64,000 bases of DNA. It comes from Alkalidesulfovibrio alkalitolerans DSM 16529. Its GTDB lineage: Bacteria; Desulfobacterota; Desulfovibrionia; Desulfovibrionales; Desulfovibrionaceae. The notes below the pieces were generated by a model. The model did no database searches, had not been told where the DNA came from, and was given only the letters and a program-made list of their open reading frames with translations. Below are positions 19,601 through 27,301 of this stretch, in pieces (positions within the stretch are counted from its first letter, which is position 1; the number at the start of each line of letters is the position of its first letter). Location of the stretch: positions 62,001-126,000 of the forward strand of contig NZ_ATHI01000030.1 in NCBI RefSeq assembly GCF_000422245.1, written 5' to 3'. Made by a program: the position numbers and the translations under genes.

Positions 19601-19749
19601 ATGGTGGTCACGGTGATCTCGGGCTCCGTGACGTCCGGCGAAAGCTGGTAGGGCAGCCCCGCGAGACCGATGAGGCCGAACATGACCACGCTGATCACGC
19701 CCACGAGGACGGTGACGGGATTGTTTATGGCGAAACGAATGGCGTCCAT
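16627..19749 (-). CDS. RND efflux transporter permease (AcrB/HAE1-type)
   Basis: A 1040-residue inner-membrane pump of the resistance-nodulation-division family, full length. The N-terminus FAINNPVTVLVGVISVVMFG is the first transmembrane helix, followed by the first periplasmic porter domain (VTTMWPGATPYEVERDI). The proton-relay region in TM4 reads AVGMLVDSAIVVLENIDRHRS, keeping the first Asp but with Ser where AcrB has a second Asp. The duplicated second half ends in a 12-helix arrangement (LVGAVVNNAILIVYQ). It is 18 bases downstream of its periplasmic adaptor gene. Together with the divergent TolC-like gene this makes a complete tripartite exporter. Substrates are unknown. Confidence 0.95.
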   Translation of the reverse strand: MDAIRFAINNPVTVLVGVISVVMFGLIGLAGLPYQLSPDVTEPEITVTTMWPGATPYEVERDIIEEQEKVLKGIPGLREMTSEAFNSQGNITLTFEIGVGVDDALLRVSNKLNEVPSYPETAERPVIVATGANTSPVIWMVLKPLPENTRDIATYRTYLENEVRQYIERVPGVADLFIGGGTDREMHVIVDPLRLAAHGLTIADVSAVLSGENANVAAGIMDVGRRAYRIRSVGEFASPEDIREVVIVSTGQTRVTVGDVAEVEFGYKRKDTAMLHNGAPGIAIGVKPEPGANILDMTDAVEVVVREMNEGRLKDNGVYLDWTYDQRPYITGAIDLVRQNILIGGVLAALVLLVFLRSISSTTIVGVAIPISVIGCFIFLSAFGRNLNVVSMAGISFAVGMLVDSAIVVLENIDRHRSMGKNAFSAAYDGAREVWGAVFASAATTVAVFLPVVFIQEEAGQLFKDIAIAVTCAISLSLFVSVLVIPMLASQFYKRAKPKDPSAAERSLIGRFGRRVGEFLTSLVEICIRSVTSRLVTIVGLTGLAVLLTWAFFPKMEYLPQGNRNLILSILVPPPGLSYEERFAMGESIFAQAEPHMRKEVDGLPGIQNMFFVSGDQFNILGAISTEEQRAGELLPKLRAWVNSIPGVFGISLQAGIFQTNISQGRTISLDFSGPDIDTLVAAAGASFGQVSQAIPGAQIRPVPSLEMLYPEIVLTPNRDRVRAANMSAVELGRAVDVLMDGRKVGEFKEPGEKTIDLVLMGQRGEHRTPEDIHSALIATPGGQVVPVSSLAQLTRTYGITQIRHFERRRTITLEISPPETIPLQQAMDIIDEQIVPAVRGMGLLRGIDVSMSGAADKLTATRLALQDNFLLALAITYLLMSALFGNFIYPLIILFTVPLAAAGGFAMLKLQNLLVSPQPLDVVTMLGFIILVGAVVNNAILIVYQSVNNVRYNGMQGIEAIIDATRTRLRPIYMSTTTSIFGMLPLAVAPGPGSELYRGLGAVVLGGLAVSTIFTVFVIPCLLAFLIGMEKPRSAENGV

Positions 19750-19767
19750 GATGTTTCCGCAACCCGG

Positions 19768-20898
19768 CTAAGGGTTCTCCACCACGAGGGGCTGGCCCGG
19801 GCGCAGACGCTCGTTGCCCTTGACGACGACCATCTCGCCTTCTTCGAGGCCGTTCGCCTGGATGCCCGCGTCGAAGCCCGAGTAGCCGAGCACAACGACG
19901 GGAACCATGGCGGCCACGCCGTCGCGGGCAACCCACACGGCGGGAGAGCCGCCAACTGCGAGAACTGCGTCGCGGTGCACGATCAGCCCCTTTTGGGAAG
20001 GACCGGTCGGCAGGTTCACGCGGGCTTCCATGCCTTGAGCCAGGAATCCTGGATTTTTGACCGTGGCGCGCACGGGAAAAGTGCGCATGGCCACGTTGCC
20101 CGAAGGGACGAGGCGGAAGCGCGCGGGTTCGAGCATGCGACCGGCGACCTCGACATGCACCGATGAGTCGTTCGGCAGATGCGCCAGAACATGCTGTGGC
20201 ACGTCGACCACCACGTCCATGACATCGTCGCGGCCGATTTCGGCCACGGTCTGGCCCTGGTTCAACCATTCGCCCCGGTTCACGGAGCGCGAGAGCACCA
20301 CGCCGTCGAACGGCGCGGTGACGCGAGCCCGCTCGATGCGCAGGGCGAGTTGCTTGACTGTGGCCTCAAGCGAGGTCACGCGCTGTTCGAGCCCCATGCG
20401 TTCGAAACGCTTGGCGTCGAACTCCTGTTCGGCCACGGCGCCGGTGGCGAACAGTTTCGCCAGGCGCTCGTCCTCGCGTCGGGCGAGATCCAGGTTGTGG
20501 CGAGCCTGGGCGAGCAGGGCTTCCTGGGCGCGCAACTCCTGGGCCAGGACGTCCGTGTCCAGCGAGACGAGAACTTGGCCCCGGCGCACGCGGTCGCCCG
20601 TGGCGAAGGTGTAGGACGTCACAAGCCCTGAGGTTTCCGTCGCCACGGCGGCCATTTCATTGAAGTAGACCGTGCCCACGAACTGGGCCGTGGGAGCTGT
20701 CTCTCCACTGCGGACGGGGGCGGTCACCACCTTGGCGGGTGGCATTTGCTGCTGGGCCGCCGCCGTCGCCGCGGTCAGGAGTAGCCAGGCCGAGGCGAGC
20801 AGGGACAGCCAAGCGATGTGGCGAGTGAGCCGCCAAGCCTGGTTCCGGGGAGCGTGCGCGGTCGTGGGGAGGATTTCGTGTCTGTGCATCTGCGTCAT
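19768..20898 (-). CDS. RND efflux periplasmic adaptor (MFP family)
   Basis: A 376-residue periplasmic adaptor. An N-terminal hydrophobic signal segment (IAWLSLLASAWLLLTAATAAAQQ) leads into the beta-barrel and lipoyl halves (SYTFATGDRVRRGQVLVSLD and VTAPFDGVVLSRSVNRGEW). These are split by a coiled-coil hairpin (EALLAQARHNLDLARREDERLAKLF). I start at ATG 20898; ATG 20889 is an alternative. A TetR-type palindrome lies 4 bases upstream of ATG 20898, over the likely promoter or ribosome-binding region. It is the first gene of the pump operon. Confidence 0.92.
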   Translation of the reverse strand: MTQMHRHEILPTTAHAPRNQAWRLTRHIAWLSLLASAWLLLTAATAAAQQQMPPAKVVTAPVRSGETAPTAQFVGTVYFNEMAAVATETSGLVTSYTFATGDRVRRGQVLVSLDTDVLAQELRAQEALLAQARHNLDLARREDERLAKLFATGAVAEQEFDAKRFERMGLEQRVTSLEATVKQLALRIERARVTAPFDGVVLSRSVNRGEWLNQGQTVAEIGRDDVMDVVVDVPQHVLAHLPNDSSVHVEVAGRMLEPARFRLVPSGNVAMRTFPVRATVKNPGFLAQGMEARVNLPTGPSQKGLIVHRDAVLAVGGSPAVWVARDGVAAMVPVVVLGYSGFDAGIQANGLEEGEMVVVKGNERLRPGQPLVVENP

Positions 20899-20902
20899 TT
20901 TT

Positions 20903-20918
20903 TTAAACACCTGTTTAA
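20903..20918. promoter_or_regulatory. TetR-type operator, adaptor side
   Basis: The palindrome TTAAACACCTGTTTAA has perfect 7-base arms around a 2-base centre. The same core AAACA-NN-TGTTT recurs at 21211-21224 in front of tolC. This arm-spacer pattern is typical of TetR/AcrR-family sites. The cognate regulator is not in this window. Confidence 0.6.
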
Positions 20919-21210
20919 TGGACCAAAACGGTATAGCCAGCTTTTCGGCGCTGGTCAACACTGTTCATGATATTCGCGTGAACATAAAATTCTCGCACAA
21001 AGCTTGCAACGCGTATGGGCGGTTCGCAGGCTTGCCGTCGTCGACCGTCGAAAGACGTTTTCCGGCGCTTGGTCGATCCGCTTTGGCATTGCACGAATGT
21101 TGCCGCCAGCTTTTTTCCGCCGTACCTCCCCCGGCCGTGCCCAGCAGCCGGGAAAGCGCTTGGGCGCGTGGCGGGGAAACACGGCGGGTGGGACTTTCGG
21201 GGCGGCGCGC

Positions 21211-21224
21211 TAAACAAGTGTTTA
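21211..21224. promoter_or_regulatory. TetR-type operator, tolC side
   Basis: The palindrome TAAACAAGTGTTTA has 6-base arms and a 2-base centre, matching the operator at 20903-20918. It lies 99 bases upstream of the tolC start, suggesting joint repression of both arms of the divergent efflux locus. Confidence 0.55.
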
Positions 21225-21323
21225 TTTTTCTCTCCGGGTTTGGTAGGAGACGTTCCGATACGCTTGCAAAGCCTCGCGGCCCCTTCGTCCGAGGCAGCGA
21301 CACTTACCGAGGGATAAAGACTC

Positions 21324-22742
21324 ATGATGAAGCGAAGCTTGGCCATGCTCGGCACGATGATTTTCCTGGCCTCACTTCTTGCCGCGCCCTCCTGGGCGCA
21401 GGACGACTCGGTCGCGACGGGCACGCCCGTCGCGGAAGAGGGCGGCGAGACGACACAGCCCGTGCTCGATCCCGAAGACCCCATTGCCTCGATGACCGGC
21501 CCAGTCGACCTCGGAGAGGCCGTGCGGCGGGGACTGACCTACAATCCCCAGATCGAGGCCGCGCGCTTCCAGCTTTCGGGCAGCGAATACGGCAGGCGCT
21601 CGCAGCTTGGCGCCTTCGGTCCGACCATGACCGCAGGCTACGGCTACGAGCGGCTTGACCGCGAACCGTCCACGGCCGGCCGCGTCACCGGTTCCCGTGA
21701 TCGCTGGGCCTTTAGCCTGAACGTGACCCAGCCGATCTTCAGGGGCTTCGAGCTTCTTTCGCGTTATCAGCGGGCCAAAATCGCCAAGGAGCAGGCCGAG
21801 GCCCAACTGTCTAACGCCGAGTTGACTCTTGTGCGCACCATCCAGACGACATTCCTTGATCTGTTGAAAGGCCGCATGGACGTCAAATCGGCCGAGGACG
21901 CCGTGGCCCGCCTCACATCGCAGCTTCAGGTCACGCAGGCGTTCTTCGACGTGGGGCTCAGGCCCAAGCTCGACGTTTTGCAGGCCGAAGTGGATCTGGC
22001 CACCGCCGAGCAGACGCTCCTGGTCGCCAAAAACGAGGTGGCCACCCAGACCGCCCGTCTGAACACTCTGATCGGCCTGCCCCTCGAATACCCCACTGAG
22101 TACGTCGGCGAGTTGGACTACCTGCCCTTCATGCGCAGCCTGGACGACTGCCTCGCCACCGCCTACCGCCAGCGGCCCGACCTGCAGATCGGCCGCAAGA
22201 GCGTGGAGATCGCGCAGCAGGACGCCAAGATCACGGCTAGCGACTTCTACCCCGACGTGGACGCCACCTACAAATACTCGCAAAGCGGCGACAGCCCCGA
22301 ACTCAGGGGCAACCCCCGCAACCGCACGGGCTACTCGTCGTGGTCGGTGGGCGCGCAGGCCTCGTGGACTTTCTTCGAGTGGGGCAAGACCTACAACGCC
22401 TACCAGGCGTCCAAAGAGAACGTCGCCAAGATCGAGGCCGAACTGGCCAACACCCGCCTGGACGCCTCCTTCGAGGTCAAGCAGAATTTGCTCGACCTAC
22501 AGGAGGCCGCGGACCGCATCGGCGTGGCCCGCAAGTCCGTGGAGGCGGCGCAAGAAGGCTACCGCATGGCCGTGGCCCGCTATCAAGCCCAGGTCGGCAC
22601 CAACACCGACGTGCTGGACGCCCAGTCACGTCTGACCGACGCTGAAACGCAGCTTTCCAGTGCCCTGGCCGATTACCAGAAGGCACTGGCGCGGCTTTAT
22701 GTTTCCATGGGCGTGCGCAACATTTCGTTGGCCACGGAATAG
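21324..22742 (+). CDS. TolC-family outer-membrane efflux protein
   Basis: A 472-residue outer-membrane factor. The N-terminal signal peptide (SLAMLGTMIFLASLLAAPSWAQ) is followed by about 50 residues rich in Thr, Glu and Pro, then two repeats of the TolC fold. The first has DLGEAVRRGLTYNPQIEAARFQL and AQLSNAELTLVRTIQTTFLDLL; the second has YRQRPDLQIGRKSVEIAQQD and ANTRLDASFEVKQNLLDLQEA. Conserved YQAQVGTNTDVLDAQ and LADYQKALARLYVSMG close it. It provides the outer-membrane channel for the divergent RND pump. A terminator follows the stop by about 35 bases. Confidence 0.94.
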   Translation: MMKRSLAMLGTMIFLASLLAAPSWAQDDSVATGTPVAEEGGETTQPVLDPEDPIASMTGPVDLGEAVRRGLTYNPQIEAARFQLSGSEYGRRSQLGAFGPTMTAGYGYERLDREPSTAGRVTGSRDRWAFSLNVTQPIFRGFELLSRYQRAKIAKEQAEAQLSNAELTLVRTIQTTFLDLLKGRMDVKSAEDAVARLTSQLQVTQAFFDVGLRPKLDVLQAEVDLATAEQTLLVAKNEVATQTARLNTLIGLPLEYPTEYVGELDYLPFMRSLDDCLATAYRQRPDLQIGRKSVEIAQQDAKITASDFYPDVDATYKYSQSGDSPELRGNPRNRTGYSSWSVGAQASWTFFEWGKTYNAYQASKENVAKIEAELANTRLDASFEVKQNLLDLQEAADRIGVARKSVEAAQEGYRMAVARYQAQVGTNTDVLDAQSRLTDAETQLSSALADYQKALARLYVSMGVRNISLATE

Positions 22743-22776
22743 GCTTTTGCGGCGTATACCACGTCGCCGTCACCAT

Positions 22777-22815
22777 GAAAAAAGCCGGACGGTCTTTCGA
22801 CCGCCCGGCTTTTTT
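22777..22815. terminator. Bidirectional intrinsic terminator between tolC and HU genes
   Basis: Arms of AAAAAAGCCGG plus CGGTC pair with GACCG plus CGGCTTTTTT around a short loop. The A-run on one side and T-run on the other mean it can stop transcription from tolC (plus) and from the HU gene (minus), which converge here. Confidence 0.85.
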
Positions 22816-22852
22816 ATGCCTGACCGTGGTCCGCGTCTTGCGGCGAGGTGAG

Positions 22853-23140
22853 CTACGCGTTCAGCGACTCGTCCAGGCCTTTGGCCACGGAGAACTTGAC
22901 CGTGCGCTTGGCGGGGATGGTGATGGTCGCGCCGGTCTGGGGGTTGCGGCCGGTGCGGCCGGCGCGCTGCTTGACAGTGAAGGTGCCGACGCCGGGAAGA
23001 CGAACGCCTTCGCCGCCCTCGACTCCCTTGGCCAGGACGGCGCAAAAGGCGTCAAACGCCCTTTCCGCATCGGCCTTGGTCTTGAAGACGTCGGGCTGGG
23101 CGTTCTTGAGTTCCTCGACAAACTGGGCCTTGCTGAACAT
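22853..23140 (-). CDS. HU-family DNA-binding protein
   Basis: A 95-residue nucleoid protein of the HU/IHF family. The N-terminal helices (FSKAQFVEELKNAQPDVFKTKADAERAF) are followed by the beta-arm signature GVGTFTVKQRAGRTGRNPQTG and ATITIPAKRTVKFSVAKGL. The conserved arm proline appears in RNPQTG. The start ATG 23140 has AAGGAGG about 7 bases upstream; the longer frame is rejected. It is a single gene convergent with tolC. Confidence 0.94.
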   Translation of the reverse strand: MFSKAQFVEELKNAQPDVFKTKADAERAFDAFCAVLAKGVEGGEGVRLPGVGTFTVKQRAGRTGRNPQTGATITIPAKRTVKFSVAKGLDESLNA

Positions 23141-23373
23141 AAAACTACCTCCTTGGCGTGACGCGCGGATAGTGCGGGGGGATTCAGAATTAACTGGCCG
23201 CAGGCCGCAAGCGTATATGTATGCGCTTTTGCCGTGCGCGTCTTCGCTTGTCAAACGAATTTCCCGTGAAACCGCGCAGGGCGTCGATTCTATCGCCCTG
23301 CGGCGCGTTGCGCGGCCGCCGTGCTTGCCCGGGCGAGGGAAAAAACGTAAGCTTTTAATGTGTAGGGAGAGCA

Positions 23374-24114
23374 ATGACCGTCAGCCGCGAAAAACACGTC
23401 CGTGTCCTGCTGCTCGCCGAGCAAGGGGAGGCGAAGGAAGCTTATCGTGCCGCGCTTGCGGTCGCCGGTGCGGAGCACGACGCGGTGGAGGACCTGCCGA
23501 GCCTTCGCGCTCGCCTGCGCGAGAGCGCCTACCACGGACTGCTCGTGGATGTCCCCACGCTCATCAAGGCTCCGGCGGGCGAGAAACGGCTCGTGCACGA
23601 GGTGCTCGAAAGCTACCCGGTACTCCGGCTGCGGCATGATCCCCACGACGGCAGGATTCACGGCCTGTATTATGGCCAGCCCGCGCAAAGCGGGAACATC
23701 GTGGCCGACTTCGTGCACCTCGAAGCCGCCGTGTTCAGCCCGCGCATCCTGCGCGTCCAGCCGCGTGGAGACCTCGTCTTCAACGTACTCGTCTCGCGCG
23801 CCGAGACGTTCGCCGAGGACCAAGCCGAACGCTCGGTGACCGTCAATGTCTCCCAGGGGGGATGCTTCCTGTGCTCCTTCGCGGAATTCGCGGACAGGCA
23901 GCGCCTGTGGCTGCGCATCCGGGAGTTCGCCGACCAGACGCCTATCGCCGCCCAGGTGCGCTGGCGTGTGGCCTGGGGTGCGGGCATGGAGGCGCCCGGC
24001 GTGGGGGTCTCCTTCACCGAAATGACCGAATCGCAGCGTCAGGAGCTGGACGGCTGGCTCACCGGCGACCGTGTGTCGAAATCACTGACCTACAGCATCG
24101 AGCGAGCGCCATGA
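23374..24114 (+). CDS. PilZ-domain protein (putative c-di-GMP receptor)
   Basis: A 246-residue protein. Residues 1-110 form an alpha/beta region resembling a receiver-like fold (VRVLLLAEQGEAKEAYRAAL) without clear catalytic residues. The C-terminal half is a PilZ domain, with a basic patch (VSRAETFAEDQAER) leading into SVTVNVSQGGCFL, the N/D-x-S-x-x-G motif, and GVGVSFTEM near the end. The usual N-terminal R-x-x-x-R is not obvious, so c-di-GMP binding is likely but not certain. The start ATG has GGGAG upstream. Its stop overlaps the start of the next small gene by 4 bases. Confidence 0.8.
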   Translation: MTVSREKHVRVLLLAEQGEAKEAYRAALAVAGAEHDAVEDLPSLRARLRESAYHGLLVDVPTLIKAPAGEKRLVHEVLESYPVLRLRHDPHDGRIHGLYYGQPAQSGNIVADFVHLEAAVFSPRILRVQPRGDLVFNVLVSRAETFAEDQAERSVTVNVSQGGCFLCSFAEFADRQRLWLRIREFADQTPIAAQVRWRVAWGAGMEAPGVGVSFTEMTESQRQELDGWLTGDRVSKSLTYSIERAP

Positions 24115-24287
24115 ATAAAAAGGACATCACCGACTACTTGGCCCGGGGCATCCTCATCGGGGGCTCCCTGGGGGTTGTCGCCGGATTGCTTTTCACGACC
24201 CTGGAGAGGGGCCTTTTCCTGGGCATGCTCTGCGGGGCATTTGCAGGGGCGACCCTGTACACCCGAAGCCTGAAGAAGAAAAAGTAG
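24111..24287 (+). CDS. Small two-helix membrane protein
   Basis: A 58-residue protein starting in an ATGA overlap with the PilZ gene. It has two hydrophobic segments (GILIGGSLGVVAGLLFTTL and GLFLGMLCGAFAGATLYT) and a short basic tail (RSLKKKK). The glycine-rich pattern resembles small helical-hairpin membrane proteins. I do not recognise a named family. The coupling to a PilZ protein suggests the two act together. Confidence 0.7.
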   Translation: MNKKDITDYLARGILIGGSLGVVAGLLFTTLERGLFLGMLCGAFAGATLYTRSLKKKK

Positions 24288-24295
24288 CCCGGATT

Positions 24296-24420
24296 CAGGC
24301 TGCCGAAAAAATCCCATCTGCTGCTTTGCTGTGAAAAGTGCACGTCCTCGCGCATGACAACTGCGCGTCTGCCTTGAGCTTTTCTCGCGCTTTGCATCTG
24401 AGTCTTTTGGAGCAGCCTGG
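24296..24420. repeat. Dispersed palindromic repeat, copy 2
   Basis: A 125-bp imperfect palindrome between convergent genes. It starts CAGGCTGCCGAAAAAATCCC and ends TTTTGGAGCAGCCTGG. Internal blocks (CCATCTGCTGCTTTGCTGTG and CGCGCTTTGCATCTGAG) are diverged versions of those in the copy at 36504-36629. The centre GCGCATGACAACTGCGCG can form the hairpin tip. Confidence 0.7.
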
Positions 24421-24481
24421 AAAAGGGTTTTGTCAACAAGCTCGATTTCTTCGGTCCGCCTGACTGGCGGGAACGGCAAAG

Positions 24482-24517
24482 GGCCGTGGATCGCATGGTC
24501 CACGGCCTCCGCTTTTT
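24482..24517. terminator. Hairpin terminator between convergent genes
   Basis: Arms GGCCGTGGA and TCCACGGCC around TCGCATGG are followed on the plus strand by TCCGCTTTTT. It lies just beyond the 3' end of the minus-strand heme-protein gene and downstream of the small membrane protein gene. Confidence 0.6.
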
Positions 24518-24553
24518 GCTCCATGCGAGGCGGCCCGATGGGGCCGCGCCGCG

Positions 24554-25831
24554 CTAGTTCGTCGCGCTGGCGTCGATCTCCTGCCAGGAGACAGGCTCGG
24601 CCGTGAACAGATCGACCGTGGCCGTGGGGACCTTGGTCCAGTCGGCCTTCGCGACGTCGCTCACGCGCGCGGCCTCAATCATCGAGCCGCTGCCCGCCTT
24701 GCCCAGGCTCGCGGGCAGGGCCACGAGGTGGCTCATGCCGCTGCCGTTGCCGTCGTGCAAGGCCATTCCGAGCGTGTAGACGCGGCCCGCGTCGAGTCCC
24801 TTGAACGAAACGTCGTTTTTCGAACCGGTATCCAGAGCGCGGATCATGGTCACGGTCCAGGTCATGGTTGCCTCGTCGAAGGCCCGCTCGGCGCGGATGT
24901 CGTGCTGATCGCCCGCATGGTCGAAGAGCACGGGACGCGGGATGATGCCGCCTGCCAGGGCCTCGGCCGCGATGCGGGCCTTTTCCTCATCGGAGAGGGA
25001 AGCCACGTGCAGGGCGTTGGCCTTCTCGCCCGTGGCGATGAGGGCGTGCTGCCGCTCGCCGCGCGCCATGGCCTCGATGGAGTGCGCATTGGCCAACTCG
25101 GCCACCGGGGCGGCCTTGGCCAGGCCATTGTCGTCCACCAGGAAATAGTGGCCGGAGTTTTTCTGCGGATCGAAGACGAATTCGGGCAAGGTCACGTCCT
25201 TGCTCTCGAACGTGAAGGCCACGGCAAAGGGCTGGTCCTCGCGCAGGCGATCGCCCTTGTCGCGCAGCAGGGTCGTGGGCGAGCCCGCGTCGTCGTCCCG
25301 GCGGCGGCCTTGGGCGTCGCTGTTCAGATCGTGGGCGCGCACCCAGGTGTCCTCGGCGTAGCCCATGGGGCCGGAGCGTCCGCCGCGCCAGTGCCACATG
25401 TCGAGCATCCTGCCCTGCCCCTCGCCCTTGAGCACATAGTGCCGTGTGTCGCCGCGTCCGGCGTTGCCCGGCATGCCGTTGAGATCGGTGTGGCAGGTTA
25501 CCCAGCAACCATGATTGGCAAAGCCCTGCACGGGATCGTCGATGTCCTCGACCATGAAGGAGATGCGGTCCTCGTTGACTCGGGCGGGGCGCTCCCAGGA
25601 GCCTTTGGCAGCGTCGTAGCTGCGCAGGTCGTGCAGAAGTCCGGGATAGCCCTTGTCGGTTTTCCAGGAAAATCGCAGGGCGATGGTCGCGTCGTCGTAC
25701 GCGGCCTGCACGGCGAGGGGCGTCGCGGGGCCGTCGGGGGGATAGGCGGCGGCAGGTCCCGCGGCCAGCAGAAGGCACAGGACGGGAAGGATGAGGCGGA
25801 CAGCGTGAAGCCTGTGAGCGGCAATTCGCAT
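24554..25831 (-). CDS. Ethylbenzene-dehydrogenase-related heme-binding protein, exported
   Basis: A 425-residue protein with a clear signal peptide (HRLHAVRLILPVLCLLLAAGPAAA). Two beta-sandwich DOMON-like heme domains follow, of the ethylbenzene dehydrogenase gamma-subunit type. The first holds DDATIALRFSWKTDKGYPG and HGCWVTCHTDLNGMPG; the second holds ERAFDEATMTWTVTMIRALDTG. C-W-V-T-C-H is a CX3CH pattern, one residue longer than the usual c-type heme site, so covalent heme is possible but unproven. Related proteins serve as periplasmic electron carriers. ATG 25831 is chosen because AAGGAG lies 9 bases upstream. It is a single gene with no redox partner next to it. Confidence 0.82.
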   Translation of the reverse strand: MRIAAHRLHAVRLILPVLCLLLAAGPAAAYPPDGPATPLAVQAAYDDATIALRFSWKTDKGYPGLLHDLRSYDAAKGSWERPARVNEDRISFMVEDIDDPVQGFANHGCWVTCHTDLNGMPGNAGRGDTRHYVLKGEGQGRMLDMWHWRGGRSGPMGYAEDTWVRAHDLNSDAQGRRRDDDAGSPTTLLRDKGDRLREDQPFAVAFTFESKDVTLPEFVFDPQKNSGHYFLVDDNGLAKAAPVAELANAHSIEAMARGERQHALIATGEKANALHVASLSDEEKARIAAEALAGGIIPRPVLFDHAGDQHDIRAERAFDEATMTWTVTMIRALDTGSKNDVSFKGLDAGRVYTLGMALHDGNGSGMSHLVALPASLGKAGSGSMIEAARVSDVAKADWTKVPTATVDLFTAEPVSWQEIDASATN

Positions 25832-26108
25832 GTGGTCGTGCTCCTTGAATGACAAGTGGTGGTGAACGAACAGTCGGGAGTTGGTAAATGAAAAAGACTT
25901 TCAGTGTCAATATCAAGAACGGTGTTTATTTGCGCCCATCCGGGCCTAAGGCAGGATGGGGAGTGAACGAGGAGGTATGCAAGACGGGCTTGAGCTGAAC
26001 GAAAACAAGGACCGGCGGCGCGCAAGGACAATGTCGCGCGGCAGGGCGCTTGCACGGCCCTGGGTCTTGGGCTACGGTTGCACCCCTCATCCTTTCGCGG
26101 AGGTGCGC

Positions 26109-27296
26109 ATGGGCGCCATTCCAGTTCCCAAGGGTTTCCGCTTCGCGGCCACGGCCGCCGAATTCAAGAAGAAAGACAAGCTCGATCTGGCTTTGATCGT
26201 GGCCGACGAACCCGCGGCCGCCGCGGGCGTCTTCACCACCAACCTTTTCAAGGCCGCGCCGGTCCTGCAGTGCATCGAAACGCTCGAGGTGCTGCCGCGC
26301 GTGCGCGCCATCGTGGCCAACTCCGGCCAGGCCAACGCCTGTACAGGGGAGGAAGGGCTGGTCAATTGCCGCCTGACCCTGGAGATGGTCGCGGGGCTCC
26401 TCGACTGCCAGATGGTCGAGGTGCTGCCCGCCTCCACGGGCGTCATCGGCCAGCACCTGAAGCTCGACAAGTGGCGCGCGGCCGTGCCCGCCCTGGGCGA
26501 GAGCCTGGGCAAGGCCGGGCCCATCGACTTCGCCAAGGCCATCATGACAACGGACAAGTTCCCCAAGATCGCCTGGCGCAGGCTGGACGTGGACGGCCGC
26601 GAGGTGCGGCTGATGGGCATGGCCAAGGGCGCGGGCATGATCAGCCCGAACATGGCCACCATGCTCGGCTTCGTGCTCACGGACGCGGCGGTCGATCCCG
26701 CCTGGTGGCGCGAGATCCTGCAAAAGGCCGTGGACGAGAGCTTCAACCGCATCACCGTGGACGGCGATACCTCGACCAACGACTGCGTGCTCGCCCTGGC
26801 GGGCGGCGCCAGCGGCGTCACGGTCGATTGCGAATGTGGCCAGGAGTTCGCGGCCGCGCTTTCGGACCTCTGCCAGTCGCTGGCCTACATGATCGTCGAG
26901 GACGCCGAGGGCGGCACCAAGGTCCTGCGCATCACCGTGGTCGGCGCGGCGGACAACCGCCAGGCCGAGGACGCGGCCAGGGCCGTGGGCAATTCGCCCC
27001 TGGTCAAGACGGCCATGTTCGGCAAGGACGCCAACTGGGGCCGCATCGTGGCCGCCTTGGGCCGCAGCGGCGCGCAGTTCGACCCGGACAAGGTCAGCGT
27101 GGCCATCGGCGGGGTGACCATCTTCGACCGCGGCCGTCCCGTGGCTGGCGACATGGACGCCATCCTCGCGCCTCTGATGCGCAAGCAGGACGTGAGCCTG
27201 AACGTCTCGCTCGGCCAGGGGCCGGGCGAATACGTGCTCTTGGCTTCGGACCTGACGCACGAATACATCTCCATCAATGCAGACTACAGGACATAA
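26109..27296 (+). CDS. argJ: Glutamate/ornithine N-acetyltransferase ArgJ
   Basis: A 395-residue self-cleaving enzyme that transfers acetyl from N-acetylornithine to glutamate in the cyclic arginine pathway. The autocleavage site is intact in SPNMATMLGFVLTDA, with Thr184 as the new N-terminal nucleophile. VANSGQANACTG, GDTSTNDCVLALAGG and GKDANWGRI are also family signatures. Start ATG 26109 has GGAGGTG just upstream; the longer frame back to 25956 lacks family sequence. It is followed after 5 bases by the HD hydrolase gene and then by a LysE-type exporter, a run that may form one operon. Confidence 0.96.
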   Translation: MGAIPVPKGFRFAATAAEFKKKDKLDLALIVADEPAAAAGVFTTNLFKAAPVLQCIETLEVLPRVRAIVANSGQANACTGEEGLVNCRLTLEMVAGLLDCQMVEVLPASTGVIGQHLKLDKWRAAVPALGESLGKAGPIDFAKAIMTTDKFPKIAWRRLDVDGREVRLMGMAKGAGMISPNMATMLGFVLTDAAVDPAWWREILQKAVDESFNRITVDGDTSTNDCVLALAGGASGVTVDCECGQEFAAALSDLCQSLAYMIVEDAEGGTKVLRITVVGAADNRQAEDAARAVGNSPLVKTAMFGKDANWGRIVAALGRSGAQFDPDKVSVAIGGVTIFDRGRPVAGDMDAILAPLMRKQDVSLNVSLGQGPGEYVLLASDLTHEYISINADYRT

Positions 27297-27301
27297 TCCC
27301 C

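Larger units (their letters stand above)
20899..21323. promoter_or_regulatory. Divergent control region between adaptor and tolC genes
   Basis: A 425-bp gap between divergent adaptor and TolC genes. It holds two copies of one TetR-type palindrome, one near each gene (20903-20918 and 21211-21224). The DNA next to the adaptor is more A/T-rich than average. I see no credible gene here. The overlapping small frames are low-complexity GC shadows. Confidence 0.6.

Noticed and set aside
18502-20166. Plus-strand 554-codon frame opposite the RND operon
   Set aside because: A GC-driven shadow with His/Asp/Gly-rich composition, covering two certain genes on the other strand.
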